DNA of 64,000 nt from Gammaproteobacteria bacterium (GCA_016744065.1 JADGFA010000014.1:1-64000), one strand, 5' to 3'. Shown: positions 6,922 to 16,533, counted from the stretch's first letter. Notes: generated from the sequence alone by a model not told the origin. A program made the numbers and translations.

Positions 6922-8214
6922 ATGGACTCACAAATAATAGAATCATTAATCGCTGATCTTAAAGACACGCGGCAACGAACCCTTGCATTAATCAATGATT
7001 TAAATTCACAACAACTTATTGGCCCAATGCTGGACACGGTAAATCCTTTATTATGGGAGATTGGCCATGTTGCCTATTTTTATGAATTCTGGATTTTACG
7101 TAATCGACATGGCACTCATTCTTTTTTAAAAAATGCAGATGCACTTTATGACTCTATAACCATTGCCCATAATGATCGCTGGGATTTGCCTCTGCTATCT
7201 CTTGATGAAACAAAAAGCTATATGCAACAGGTACTCGATGGCGTAACTCAATGCCTGCAAAGTGACAGGGTAACCGAGCAGGATATTTATCTTGCTCGTT
7301 ATGGCTGCTTTCATGAAGATATGCACACGGAAGCTTTTACTTATACCCGCCGAACTTTAAATTACCCGGCACCTGAGCTAGCTAATTGTCATTTTAATCG
7401 CAAACAATATAATGCCGGTGCACTTGATGGTGATGTGGAAATAAAAGGTGGTGAGTATTTATTGGGCGCACCCCAGGACATTGATTTCTGTTTTGATAAT
7501 GAAAAATGGCAGCATCCGGTTACGCTAAAACCTTTTGCAATATCCCGTGCAGCAACCAGCTACCAGCAATACGCCGATTTTGTAGATGATAACGGCTATA
7601 GCAATAAACAGTTCTGGGATGATGAAAGCTGGCAATGGTTACAGTCAAACAAAATCACCACTCCCAATGGCTGGAAAAAAGATAACAATGGAAACTGGTT
7701 AATCAAACAGTTTGATCAATGGGCGTCTTTACGCCCCCATGCAGCGGTTATACATATCAACTGGCATGAGGCTCGGGCCTGGTGTCGTTGGGCCGGCCGA
7801 CGCCTGCCCAGTGAAGCTGAATGGGAGCTGGCGGCATCTGGCACGCCTGATAATATTAATGAGAAACGCAATTTCCCATGGGGCAATGAAAAACCAACAG
7901 AAAACCTTGCCAATCTGAATAGTTATGCCATGGGCACAATTGATGTTGGTGCTTTAGCGGAAGGCGACAGTGCATTTGGCTGTCGGCAGATGATCGGCAA
8001 CACATGGGAATGGGTAGAAGATACTTTCAATCCTTACCCGGATTTTGTTGCAGACATGTATGGTGATTATTCTCAGCCATTATTTAAGCAGACAAAGGTT
8101 TTACGCGGTGGCGCATGGACAACTCGTGCCCGTATGATTCGCAATACCTGGCGCACTTATTATGGGCCTGAACGGAATGACGTGTTTGCGGGCTTCAGAA
8201 GTTGTGCCCTATAA
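6922..8214 (+). CDS. senA: SenA-type selenoneine synthase (EgtB-like nonheme iron enzyme)
   Basis: A 430-residue enzyme with an N-terminal DinB-like domain and a C-terminal formylglycine-generating-enzyme fold. The iron ligands expected for EgtB/SenA are visible: His49 in WEIGHVA, and H131-x3-H135-x-E137 (CFHEDMHTEAF). The FGE part shows RWAGRRLPSEAEWELAASG, GNTWEWVEDTF and KVLRGGAWTTRA. SenA couples hercynine to a selenosugar using O2. Linkage with SenB indicates selenoneine rather than ergothioneine. No egtD (hercynine synthesis) is in the window, so hercynine must be made elsewhere or imported. An EgtB with thiol substrates is the alternative. Confidence 0.8.
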   Translation: MDSQIIESLIADLKDTRQRTLALINDLNSQQLIGPMLDTVNPLLWEIGHVAYFYEFWILRNRHGTHSFLKNADALYDSITIAHNDRWDLPLLSLDETKSYMQQVLDGVTQCLQSDRVTEQDIYLARYGCFHEDMHTEAFTYTRRTLNYPAPELANCHFNRKQYNAGALDGDVEIKGGEYLLGAPQDIDFCFDNEKWQHPVTLKPFAISRAATSYQQYADFVDDNGYSNKQFWDDESWQWLQSNKITTPNGWKKDNNGNWLIKQFDQWASLRPHAAVIHINWHEARAWCRWAGRRLPSEAEWELAASGTPDNINEKRNFPWGNEKPTENLANLNSYAMGTIDVGALAEGDSAFGCRQMIGNTWEWVEDTFNPYPDFVADMYGDYSQPLFKQTKVLRGGAWTTRARMIRNTWRTYYGPERNDVFAGFRSCAL

Positions 8215-8236
8215 GCTGAATGAACTACCTCTGAGA

Positions 8237-8728
8237 TCAGGAAAAATCAAACGCTATCGGTTGTAGTTTTTCTTTTTCTTTATCGAACTCATCCCATAAC
8301 TGCGCATAGCGTTTGTTCACTTCAGGGTGAACCCGATCTGGTGCTATCTCGGCCATGGGCCATAACACAAACGCTCTTTGTAAAATTTCATCTCTGGGAA
8401 TCTGTAATTTTTTCTCATTTATAATGAAGTCATCATAAAGCAACAGATCTAAATCCAGAGTTCTCGATGAAAACCGGGGGCCACTGCGATCACGGCCATG
8501 CTCATCTTCAATCAAACGCAGGGCCTGCGCCACTTTAAACACATCATCGGTGGTTTGCAGGCCAATCACCATATTATAAAAGCTATCACCCTTGAAACCC
8601 ACGGCTTCACTTTCATATACAGAGGACAATACCAGCTCGCCATACAACGCCCGTAATGCCACGACACCGGCCCGAGTCAGTGCTTCTCGATCAATATTAC
8701 TGCCTAAACTGATGTATACCCAGGCCAC
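8237..8728 (-). CDS. folK: FolK, 2-amino-4-hydroxy-6-hydroxymethyldihydropteridine pyrophosphokinase
   Basis: A 163-residue cytoplasmic enzyme of folate synthesis that transfers pyrophosphate from ATP to the pterin before coupling to p-aminobenzoate. Seen are the N-terminal SLGSNI, the pterin-pocket FYNMV, and the signature RTLDLDLLLYDD followed by IPRDEILQRAFVLWPMAEI. Length is normal. It follows folB by 4 bases, so the two form an operon making consecutive steps of the pathway. It converges on senA with only 22 bases between. Confidence 0.95.
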   Translation of the reverse strand: MAWVYISLGSNIDREALTRAGVVALRALYGELVLSSVYESEAVGFKGDSFYNMVIGLQTTDDVFKVAQALRLIEDEHGRDRSGPRFSSRTLDLDLLLYDDFIINEKKLQIPRDEILQRAFVLWPMAEIAPDRVHPEVNKRYAQLWDEFDKEKEKLQPIAFDFS

Positions 8729-8732
8729 CTGG

Positions 8733-9086
8733 TTACTCTCTGCTTCGCTCTATTAATACCCCGACATCCTGTGAACCTGTTACAGCACCCGGTTTACTTA
8801 ATCGCAACCGGAGCCAGGGCACGTTAAAGTCATTAAGAACAATCTGTGAGCACTGCTCTGCAAGGGCCTCTACCAGTTGAAATTCTGATTTTTCAACAAA
8901 ATCAATCAATGCCTTGGCAACGGACTTATAGTCTAGCGTATCATCTATATGGTCGGTTTCTCCCGCACGACGAATATCTGTACCCATTTCAAGGTCCAGA
9001 CTAACTGTTTGACGAATTTCACGCTCCCAGTCATAAATACCAATTACAGTTTCAATGCGTAAATCCCGTATAAAAACAATATCCAT
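8733..9086 (-). CDS. folB: FolB, dihydroneopterin aldolase
   Basis: A 117-residue enzyme that cleaves 7,8-dihydroneopterin to the hydroxymethyl pterin used by FolK. Typical features are IRDLRIETVIGIYDWEREI with the GIYDWER substrate loop, the DTLDYKSVAKAL segment, and the conserved Lys in LRLSKPGAV near the C-terminus. It forms octameric barrels in the cytoplasm. It is the first gene of a two-gene operon with folK. Nothing unusual. Confidence 0.95.
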   Translation of the reverse strand: MDIVFIRDLRIETVIGIYDWEREIRQTVSLDLEMGTDIRRAGETDHIDDTLDYKSVAKALIDFVEKSEFQLVEALAEQCSQIVLNDFNVPWLRLRLSKPGAVTGSQDVGVLIERSRE

Positions 9087-9269
9087 AGCTTCAATTTCAC
9101 AAAAGGGGGGTTAATTAGAAGATAACAAAGGCCTAAACCCATTATAAGTTATCAATAAATTCAATTAGTTAGCAAATATTTTGCCGCTAATATCTGCCGC
9201 TACTATACAATGAAGCATAACGACCTGCCAATACTCAGAAGCAAAGTGACTGGAATTAATCAGAATAGC

Positions 9270-9298
9270 TTGTTTAGCCTCCCTAAATCCGGTATGAT
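9270..9298 (+). promoter_or_regulatory. Sigma-70 promoter of rpmB-rpmG
   Basis: TTGTTT at 9270-9275 and TATGAT at 9293-9298 are separated by 17 bases, a good sigma-70 arrangement, about 85 bases before the rpmB start. The rest of the 296-bp gap between folB and rpmB holds nothing else recognised. Confidence 0.6.
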
Positions 9299-9382
9299 CA
9301 CGCCCCTCAGATTTCCAGAGTATGTTCGATGTATTCCATCAACCTGCTCTTATTTATATTAAAGTTTTGACTGGAGTCATCC

Positions 9383-9619
9383 ATGGCTAGAGTATGTCAG
9401 GTCACAGGTAAGAAGCCTATGTCCGGTAATAATGTATCACACGCAAAAAACAGAACACGTCGTCGTTTTTTGCCTAATTTACACAACCACCGTTTCTGGG
9501 TGGAAAGCGAAAAACGCTATGTAAAATTACGCGTTTCAACATCAGGTATGCGCCTTATTGATAAAAAAGGCATCGACTCTGTACTGGTTGAGATGCGTGC
9601 TCGTGGCGAAAAGGTTTAA
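9383..9619 (+). CDS. rpmB: Ribosomal protein bL28
   Basis: A 78-residue protein of the large ribosomal subunit. The start [20 protein letters not shown] and the basic [17 protein letters not shown] segment are diagnostic. Length equals that of E. coli L28. A GGAG Shine-Dalgarno lies 6 bases before ATG 9383. rpmG follows after 11 bases and a rho-independent terminator closes the operon. In many gammaproteobacteria this pair sits near mutM and coaD, both present further along this window. Confidence 0.97.
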   Translation: MARVCQVTGKKPMSGNNVSHAKNRTRRRFLPNLHNHRFWVESEKRYVKLRVSTSGMRLIDKKGIDSVLVEMRARGEKV

Positions 9620-9630
9620 GGGGAAAGACT

Positions 9631-9786
9631 ATGCGTGAAAAAATTAAATTAGTTTCATCTGCGGGTACAGGTCACTTCTACACCACAGACAAAAACAAGA
9701 AAAACATGCCTGAAAAAATGGAAATCAAAAAATTTGATCCCGTTGTACGCAAGTATGTGATGTATAAAGAAGCTAAGATTAAATAA
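9631..9786 (+). CDS. rpmG: Ribosomal protein bL33 (zinc-free form)
   Basis: A 51-residue protein of the large ribosomal subunit, beginning [19 protein letters not shown] and ending [11 protein letters not shown]. It contains no cysteines, so it is the C-minus form that does not bind zinc. A GGGGAAAG Shine-Dalgarno lies just upstream. It is the second gene after rpmB and is followed by a clear terminator. Confidence 0.97.
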   Translation: MREKIKLVSSAGTGHFYTTDKNKKNMPEKMEIKKFDPVVRKYVMYKEAKIK

Positions 9787-9806
9787 GGCTTCAATATAAT
9801 ACGCAT

Positions 9807-9837
9807 AAAAAAACCTGTTTTTTAAGCAGGTTTTTTT
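9807..9837 (+). terminator. Rho-independent terminator after rpmG
   Basis: AAAAAAACCTG at 9807-9817 pairs with CAGGTTTTTTT at 9827-9837 across a 9-base loop; the run of seven T ends the rpmB-rpmG transcript 20 bases after the rpmG stop. Confidence 0.85.
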
Positions 9838-9941
9838 ATGCCTGTGATTTATGTCTGATTTGCACCCAAAATCAATAATATTACAATAATTTTGGACTAT
9901 ATTTAGAGTCTGAAATCACTAAATTATAAAGAATGTAAATA

Positions 9942-11141
9942 ATGGCAGAAATTTTCGTCGGACGACAACCTATATACACTCGTGAGCTGGATGTATATGC
10001 CTACGAACTAATGTCTCACCCAGCCAATAGCGACAACGGCGAATCAATAGAAGCTGACATGGCTACATCCCAGGTTATTATTAATGCCTTTATGGAAATT
10101 GGTATTGACAAGCTAGTGGGGAAAAAAATTGCCTTTATCACCTTAACTGAACATTTCTTACAAAGTGATTATGAGCTCCCCTTACCTGTAGACCGGGTAA
10201 TATTAAAAATACCTTCTTACGTCAATGTAACGGATGAAGTCATAGAGGGTACTAAACGACTTGCAGACGCAGGTTTTAAACTGGCTCTGGATAATTATCT
10301 GCAACACCCACCACTTCAACCGCTTGCCAGTATGGCGAGCGTTATCGATATTAATATTGAAAATCTGGCTGCCACTGAAATACGAGCACATTTAAAAATA
10401 TTAAAAAAACTCCATCCCATTATTCTCGCTGACCATGTAAAAGACCATGATGCCTATGATATCTGTCGTGATGCAGGCGTCGATTATATTCAGGGTTATT
10501 TCCTTAACCGCCCTCGCATTATCAGCGGAGAGTCCCTGGACTCTAACCAGATGAGCATTATTAACCTGCTCTCCATACTGCATAATCCGGAAACAGATAC
10601 CGATACGGTTGTAGACACGATCAGTAAAGATGTTGCGTTAAGTTATAAAATTTTACAGTTAATGAACTCTGCTTTTTTTTCACGCTCTACAAAAATTGAA
10701 TCGATTCAACATGCCACAGTTATGCTGGGGCGCAAACAACTCTGCACATGGGCATCCATGATGGCATTAAGCGGTATGGATAATAAGCCCCGTGAACAGG
10801 TACGCATATCCATGATACGCGCTCGCAGCTGTGAATTGCTGGCAGAAAAAGCTAACTTAAAACCCGCAGATAGTTTTTTTACTGTGGGCATGTTCTCTTC
10901 ATTAGACCTGCTTATGGATCGCAGCCTGGAAGAACTCATCGGGCCATTACCATTGGCGGATAATGTTATTGCAGCATTACTAAACCGTGAAGGTGATTTA
11001 GGCGAAGCAATAAACTGCACATTGGCGCAGGAAGAAGGGGACTGGATGAATATTCGTTTTGCCAGTTTAAGCCCTGACGATCTCTCCGATATAAATATCG
11101 AAGCTATTAACTGGGCAGAAGATGTACTAAATAGCATTTAA
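9942..11141 (+). CDS. EAL-like plus HDOD domain signalling protein
   Basis: A 399-residue cytoplasmic protein. Residues about 1-200 form a degenerate EAL domain (FVGRQPIYTRELDVYAYELM; the EAL motif reads YEL), including LADAGFKLALDNY and DYIQGYFLNRP. Residues about 205-395 form an HDOD domain (ALSYKILQLMNSAFF, IESIQHATVMLGRKQL). This YuxH/CdgJ-type layout usually lacks cyclic-di-GMP phosphodiesterase activity and acts by protein contacts, affecting motility or biofilm in Vibrio. Phosphodiesterase residues are not intact by eye. It stands alone after the rpmG terminator. Confidence 0.85.
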   Translation: MAEIFVGRQPIYTRELDVYAYELMSHPANSDNGESIEADMATSQVIINAFMEIGIDKLVGKKIAFITLTEHFLQSDYELPLPVDRVILKIPSYVNVTDEVIEGTKRLADAGFKLALDNYLQHPPLQPLASMASVIDINIENLAATEIRAHLKILKKLHPIILADHVKDHDAYDICRDAGVDYIQGYFLNRPRIISGESLDSNQMSIINLLSILHNPETDTDTVVDTISKDVALSYKILQLMNSAFFSRSTKIESIQHATVMLGRKQLCTWASMMALSGMDNKPREQVRISMIRARSCELLAEKANLKPADSFFTVGMFSSLDLLMDRSLEELIGPLPLADNVIAALLNREGDLGEAINCTLAQEEGDWMNIRFASLSPDDLSDINIEAINWAEDVLNSI

Positions 11142-11298
11142 AGCGTGAACACTAAAACGCCACTAATTACACCTTAAAGCAATATTTTTTCAATTTAATT
11201 TACCCATAGTAATGCACACTACTATGGCACATTTCATCCAGAAAAAAATACTGTTTTTTTACACTCTAAAAAAACATGCGTGAGCCCACCTACTGGCA

Positions 11299-13299
11299 TT
11301 AGGTCACATCACGTTGCAGCAACAAACTCCCCCAGTTATCAACCAGACACGTCCAGCCCGAGCTAATTAAAGTGGTCGATATTTTTTCAACAACCAATGC
11401 CGGGCCAGTAATTTTCTGCCCTCGGAAAAGCGCATCACGCTGATAAACCTCAAGCATTTTCTCAAATCCATAACTATCTACATATTGTGGCTTTACCTGT
11501 TTTTTATTATTAACCAGAGCCGGTAACTTTAAAGGAGGTGCCTCACCTTTAACACTCACCCGCAAATTAACTAACTCAACATCCATGTCCAGTTCATGTC
11601 CATATGTTTTTTTATGTAATTCATGAAATGCACGCTCAATACTTTTTAAATCAGCTACCCAGGGTACATTTAATGTAAAACTTTGTCCCTGATAACGTAA
11701 ATCAAGTGAACGCTTAAACAGGGGCCGCTCCTTTATTTCAGCCCGCAACGCATCCGCTCCTCGTAACTCAAGGCCAGCAAATACATGCTCAATTTTTTCC
11801 CTGTCACTGTTTAATAAACCCTGAATACAGGAGTGCGACAAATCACGACTGGGGGTCGACACCAGCATCCCTAATGCCGATAGCACCCCACCATGCACGG
11901 GCACCATGGCACGCTGCATATTAAGTGCATCCGCTAATGCACAAACATGTAAACCTCCCGCACCACCAAAACAGGTCAATACAAAATCCTGCGGATCAAA
12001 GCCACGCTGAACTGAAATAGTTCGAAGTGCTCGCACCATATGTTCATTCGCAACACGAATAACACCTTCAGCCGCAGCTTCAACAGATAAGTTCAGTGAT
12101 GTTGCTATTTTTTGTAATACCTTTTTAGCAGCGCTCAGGTTCAATTGCATTCCCTTACCTGAAAAACCACCCACCTGTAAACGCCCCAGCACCATATTTG
12201 CATCTGTTACCGTCGCCTGGCTCCCCCCTAGCCCATAACAGGCTGGCCCCGGATTTGCACCAGCAGATTCAGGGCCAACATTAAGCAGGCCACCAGCATT
12301 CACATATGCAATTGAACCACCACCCGCGCCAATGGTATGCATATCAACCATAGGTACCGCAACAGGGTAATCACCAATATAACCTTCTGAGCTTAGCTTT
12401 ATTTCGCCATCAATTAATGCCACATCCGTTGACGTTCCTCCCATATCAAAACTCAGTAACTTCGATTCTCCGCCCAGGCTCGCAACGTATAATGCAGCCT
12501 TCAAGCCCCCTGCAGGGCCAGACAATAATAAATTAACCGCAGATTTACCCGCCTGTTCTGACTGAATCGAACCGCCACTACTTTGTAAAACAGATAAAGT
12601 CGGCTTATCTACATCAGCCTTAATATTTTTCTCAAGCTCTTTAAGCAGTCGCCCCAGGTACCCCTGCATTAAAGGCCCAACATAGGCATTTAATGCCGTC
12701 GCCATTCCCCGCTCATACTCTTTGTACTCGGGCAGAACATCACTGGAACAACAGACAAAAATATCACTGAATTTCTTAGCAAGCTGTTTTTTTATTTCCT
12801 GTTCCTGCTGTTTATCCAAAAAAGAAAACAACAGGTTAATTGCAATAGCACTGGGGTTAATTTTCTCAATAGCCGCTACCAATGAATCTATATCGGGCTG
12901 CTTCAATGCTTCCAGCAATTCACCTTTTGCACTTAACCGCGTGTTAATTTCAAGGCAGCAATTAGCCGGGATTAAAGGCAGACGAGGCTCTGGCATCAGA
13001 TTATATAACTCCCGCCTGGCCTGACGACCAATCGTTAACACATCGGCAAAACCTGTATTTGTAATATATACGGTTTTAACACCCTTACCTTCCAGCAGCG
13101 CATTGGTTGCCACGGTAGAGCCATGAATTAATTGCAATCCTTTTAGTGAAATATTTAACTCACTGATACCCCTGAGAATCGCCTCTTCAGGCGCATTCGG
13201 TGTAGAAAGCACTTTATGTATAAAAATTGAATCACCATCAAAATATACAAAATCAGTAAATGTTCCGCCGGTATCAACACCAAGCCAGTGAGTTAACAT
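11299..13299 (-). CDS. Hydantoinase A/oxoprolinase family protein
   Basis: A 666-residue ATP-dependent enzyme of the HyuA family, which opens hydantoin- or oxoproline-type rings or carboxylates ketones, normally with a HyuB partner. Visible are the N-terminal phosphate loop GVDTGGTFTDFVYFD, HGSTVATNALLEGKG, and the second ATP motif FDMGGTSTDVALIDGE, then GGSIAYVNAGGLL. Full length for an A subunit. No hyuB is adjacent: the gene is flanked by the EAL-HDOD gene and a divergent ABC operon, so the partner is elsewhere or it works alone. The substrate cannot be told from sequence. Confidence 0.85.
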   Translation of the reverse strand: MLTHWLGVDTGGTFTDFVYFDGDSIFIHKVLSTPNAPEEAILRGISELNISLKGLQLIHGSTVATNALLEGKGVKTVYITNTGFADVLTIGRQARRELYNLMPEPRLPLIPANCCLEINTRLSAKGELLEALKQPDIDSLVAAIEKINPSAIAINLLFSFLDKQQEQEIKKQLAKKFSDIFVCCSSDVLPEYKEYERGMATALNAYVGPLMQGYLGRLLKELEKNIKADVDKPTLSVLQSSGGSIQSEQAGKSAVNLLLSGPAGGLKAALYVASLGGESKLLSFDMGGTSTDVALIDGEIKLSSEGYIGDYPVAVPMVDMHTIGAGGGSIAYVNAGGLLNVGPESAGANPGPACYGLGGSQATVTDANMVLGRLQVGGFSGKGMQLNLSAAKKVLQKIATSLNLSVEAAAEGVIRVANEHMVRALRTISVQRGFDPQDFVLTCFGGAGGLHVCALADALNMQRAMVPVHGGVLSALGMLVSTPSRDLSHSCIQGLLNSDREKIEHVFAGLELRGADALRAEIKERPLFKRSLDLRYQGQSFTLNVPWVADLKSIERAFHELHKKTYGHELDMDVELVNLRVSVKGEAPPLKLPALVNNKKQVKPQYVDSYGFEKMLEVYQRDALFRGQKITGPALVVEKISTTLISSGWTCLVDNWGSLLLQRDVT

Positions 13300-13445
13300 A
13301 ATAAAATTATTTACCCTAAATATGTTACGTAAAATATTATTCTAACGCACAAAGATCACACTTTAAAAAACTTAAAGCCATTTTACTGTCTTATCAATGT
13401 CTTTAAAGCTTGTATGCTGACTATTTCCTGATATTATTTTGCACC

Positions 13446-14396
13446 ATGTCAGCACTCATTCAGGCCAGAAACTTACACAAATGCTATAGAGATACCCATG
13501 CGGTTAACAATGTCTCTATAGAATTACACAAGGGAGATATTCTAGCTTTACTCGGGCCCAATGGCGCAGGAAAATCCAGTTGCCTGCAAATGCTGTGTGG
13601 TGTTATTGCACCCAGTGCCGGTGAAATAATTATTAATGGTGAAGACCTTTTCGAAAGACCTGGCCAGGCTAAACAGGCTATTGGTTATTTACCAGATACT
13701 CCTCCTCTCTACCCAGACCTGACAATAGAAGAATACCTTACCTACGCAGCTCGCCTACGCCGGGTTAAAAAAAACCAGCTAAGACCATTACGTGAACAGG
13801 CCATTCAACGGTGTGGGCTTACAGGTTACAGCAAACGCCTGATTGGTAACCTGTCAAAAGGCTACCAGCAACGAGTCGGCATAGCCCAGGCCATTATTCA
13901 CCAACCCGAAATCATTGTACTTGATGAACCAACTGTAGGGCTTGATCCTGTTCAGATAATTGAAATTCGCAACTTGATACTGGAGCTGGGACAGCAACAT
14001 GGAATTATATTATCCACACACATCTTGCCAGAAGTACAGGCCGTGTGTAATCGCGTGCAAATGATCCATCAGGGGCAATCTGTCATTAATAAAAAAATGA
14101 GTGAGCTTAAAAAAACAGAGCAGGCCAATTTACGTTTACAGAGTCCACCCCATTTAGAATCTTTAAATACATTACCTGGCGTACAACAGATTAAAGAAAT
14201 ATCACCAAATTATTATCAGCTTACAGGAAAAGAACTATCCTCCTCACTTGCAGAGATAAGTCAGCACTGTGTGAATAATCACTGGGGGTTACTGGAACTA
14301 AGCCCAAAAGAAAACACACTGGAACAAATATTCATTGAATTAACATCCGGTGAAATCCCACATGCTCCTCAAATTTCAGACCGAGACGCTGCATGA
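13446..14396 (+). CDS. ABC transporter ATP-binding protein, GldA-like
   Basis: A 316-residue ATPase with Walker A GPNGAGKSS, Q-loop region, signature LSKGYQQRVGIAQA, Walker B IIVLDEPTVGLDP and switch His in LSTHIL. It carries the C-terminal extension seen in ABC-2 exporters. Start ATG 13446 is preferred over the upstream TTG at 13410, because family similarity begins at MSALIQARNLHKCY. The next genes encode an ABC-2 permease, a GldG-type auxiliary protein and a DUF4340 protein, all overlapping by a few bases. Together they form a GldA/F/G-like transporter; the substrate is unknown and gliding is not implied. Confidence 0.88.
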   Translation: MSALIQARNLHKCYRDTHAVNNVSIELHKGDILALLGPNGAGKSSCLQMLCGVIAPSAGEIIINGEDLFERPGQAKQAIGYLPDTPPLYPDLTIEEYLTYAARLRRVKKNQLRPLREQAIQRCGLTGYSKRLIGNLSKGYQQRVGIAQAIIHQPEIIVLDEPTVGLDPVQIIEIRNLILELGQQHGIILSTHILPEVQAVCNRVQMIHQGQSVINKKMSELKKTEQANLRLQSPPHLESLNTLPGVQQIKEISPNYYQLTGKELSSSLAEISQHCVNNHWGLLELSPKENTLEQIFIELTSGEIPHAPQISDRDAA

Positions 14397-15145
14397 TTTT
14401 ACAGATTGCATTACGAGAGTTACGCAGCCTGTTTCTATCACCTCTGGCGTGGATAATCCTGGGTATAGTTCAGGGCATAATGGCCTGGAAATTCCTTGGC
14501 TTTATTGATTATTTTTTTGAACTACAACCTGAATTAATAAAAATAAAAAATGCTCCCGGGGTCACCGATCTAGTGGTCGCTCCTTTTTTTGATTTTTCGA
14601 AAACTTTATTATTAATAATATGCCCGCTTATTACCATGCGTCTTATTAGTGGAGAAAAACAAAATGGTTCATTAAAACTATTGTTATCCTCCCCTGTATC
14701 CATGACTGAAATTATTCTCGGAAAATATCTGGGGGCACTGGCATTTTTTACGATTATCATTTTAATAACGGCTCTAATGCCCCTGTCGTTATTATCCTCA
14801 ACTGATCTTGATATGGGTAAATTTGCATCGGGCATGCTGGGGCAGTTTTTAACTGTGGCTGCATTTGTTTCTGCTGGTCTATATATGTCTTCATTAAGCA
14901 GTCAGCCAGCCAATGCTGCCGCGGGTACGTTTGGTTTACTTATTTTTATTTTAATCATTAATATCGCCGGTAATGCAACAACGGAGGGTAATAATTTCTT
15001 TAACTACCTTTCCATAACTCATCACAGTATTCAGATGCTACGCGGCATCGTGAATACGAGCGATATTGCTTACTTTGTACTGTTCAGCTCAGGGTTTATC
15101 CTGCTGAGCATTCGCCAACTTGATTCACAACGGCTGCAAAGCTAA
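14393..15145 (+). CDS. ABC-2 type permease, GldF-like
   Basis: A 250-residue inner-membrane permease with about six hydrophobic segments. It begins LQIALRELRSLFLSPLAWII and contains the ABC-2 hallmark ISGEKQNGSLKLLLSSPVS, a cytoplasmic coupling segment. It overlaps the ATPase gene by 4 bases (ATGA) and shares one base with the next gene (TAATG), so translation is coupled. It pairs with the ATPase upstream to form the transporter core. Confidence 0.88.
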   Translation: MILQIALRELRSLFLSPLAWIILGIVQGIMAWKFLGFIDYFFELQPELIKIKNAPGVTDLVVAPFFDFSKTLLLIICPLITMRLISGEKQNGSLKLLLSSPVSMTEIILGKYLGALAFFTIIILITALMPLSLLSSTDLDMGKFASGMLGQFLTVAAFVSAGLYMSSLSSQPANAAAGTFGLLIFILIINIAGNATTEGNNFFNYLSITHHSIQMLRGIVNTSDIAYFVLFSSGFILLSIRQLDSQRLQS

Positions 15146-16533
15146 TGCTCATCACACAAAAATCACAGCTAAAGTATCGAATACAGCATATTCTATTTAT
15201 ATTACTTTTACTCGCCTGTATCGGTTTTTCAGGCTGGTTAAGCAATGCGTACAACATTCGCAGTGACTGGACCGCCGGAAAACGTCATTCATTAAGCAAT
15301 GACACATTGCAACTACTAAACCAACTACCCCATGAAATTAATTTACGCAGCTATCAAGGTGATAACCCAACACTAAATAACGCAATAGATGAAATATTAA
15401 ATCGTTACAAAAACAACAAGACTAATTTTTCATTTAAAATAATCAATCCTGAGATTTTCATAGACCAGGCAAAAGCAGATAACATTCAACACTATGGCCA
15501 GACTATTATTGAATACAATGACCTTACTGAACGCATTGACAAAATCTCAGAAGAAAATATTAGTAATGCTTTAATTCGCCTTCAACGTGGAAATAAACCG
15601 AACCTGTTATTTTTAACTCAGCACGGCGAACGAAGCACCCACGACACATCGCCCGTTGGCTATAGCCAACTTGCAAGCGAGCTGATGAATAAAGGATTTA
15701 ATGTTAATAGCATTAACTTATTAACTCAAAACCTGAATATTAAAAAAACTGTACTTATACTAACTTCAATCAATAAACCCTTGCTTGAAACTGAACTAAG
15801 AAAAATACAGCAATACATTAAAAATGGTGGCCAGCTATTATGGCTGCAAGATCCTGTATTAAATAACTCACAACTAGAATTAACAACTGACCTGGACATT
15901 AACTTTATTGATGGCGTAATGGTAGACAACAACCAGGAAGTAAGCCAGATGCTCCAGCTCAGTCACCCTGCTTATATTCCTGTGCTTGAATATAAGCAGC
16001 ACGCCATAACAGAAAAAATGCAATATTTTACTTTATTTACAACGGCTGCCGCTATAACAGGTAAGAAAGACAACACCCAGGCAGACTCTACCTGGCTAAC
16101 GTCCGATTTATTAATTACCTCTGAAACCAGCTGGTCTGAAACAAAAAATTTTATACTGGGTGTTGAATTCAATAAAGAGGAAGACATGGCTGGCCCTCTG
16201 GTCATTGGTATTGCCCAGCAGCGACAGCTTACACCAGAAAATTCCATTAGCCAAAACACCCGCCAGCAACGGGTTGTCATTATTGGCGACACTGATTTTA
16301 TTGCCAATAACAACCTTGGTCATGGTGCCAACTTAGACTTCATTCTAAATACATTTAACTGGCTCACGCAAGATGACCAGCTAATATCTATTGCACCTAA
16401 AGATGCACCTGATTTACAGCTCGACCTTTCTGCTCCTGTAGCCGCCACTCTTGGCATTGTTTTTCTCATCGCCCTTCCCGTTTTATTTTTTATAAGCGGT
16501 GCAGCCATCTGGATTAAACGTCATAAAAAATAA
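15145..16533 (+). CDS. GldG-type ABC transporter auxiliary protein
   Basis: A 462-residue membrane protein. A transmembrane helix near residues 12-30 (HILFILLLLACIGFSGWL) and another at the C-terminus (LGIVFLIALPVLFFISG) flank a large periplasmic domain of the ABC-transporter auxiliary (GldG) type, with WTAGKRHSLSNDT near the start and VVIIGDTDFIANN near the end. Family members accompany GldA/GldF-like exporters. Its 3' end overlaps the next gene by 35 bases. Confidence 0.85.
   Translation: MLITQKSQLKYRIQHILFILLLLACIGFSGWLSNAYNIRSDWTAGKRHSLSNDTLQLLNQLPHEINLRSYQGDNPTLNNAIDEILNRYKNNKTNFSFKIINPEIFIDQAKADNIQHYGQTIIEYNDLTERIDKISEENISNALIRLQRGNKPNLLFLTQHGERSTHDTSPVGYSQLASELMNKGFNVNSINLLTQNLNIKKTVLILTSINKPLLETELRKIQQYIKNGGQLLWLQDPVLNNSQLELTTDLDINFIDGVMVDNNQEVSQMLQLSHPAYIPVLEYKQHAITEKMQYFTLFTTAAAITGKKDNTQADSTWLTSDLLITSETSWSETKNFILGVEFNKEEDMAGPLVIGIAQQRQLTPENSISQNTRQQRVVIIGDTDFIANNNLGHGANLDFILNTFNWLTQDDQLISIAPKDAPDLQLDLSAPVAATLGIVFLIALPVLFFISGAAIWIKRHKK

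Noticed and set aside
6922-8214. Annotation as ergothioneine synthase EgtB
   Set aside because: The neighbouring TIGR04348-type glycosyltransferase and absence of egtC/egtD-type neighbours favour SenA; EgtB kept as alternative.
13410-13446. Upstream TTG start for the GldA-like ATPase
   Set aside because: The added residues are not family-like and the ATG at 13446 begins the conserved region.
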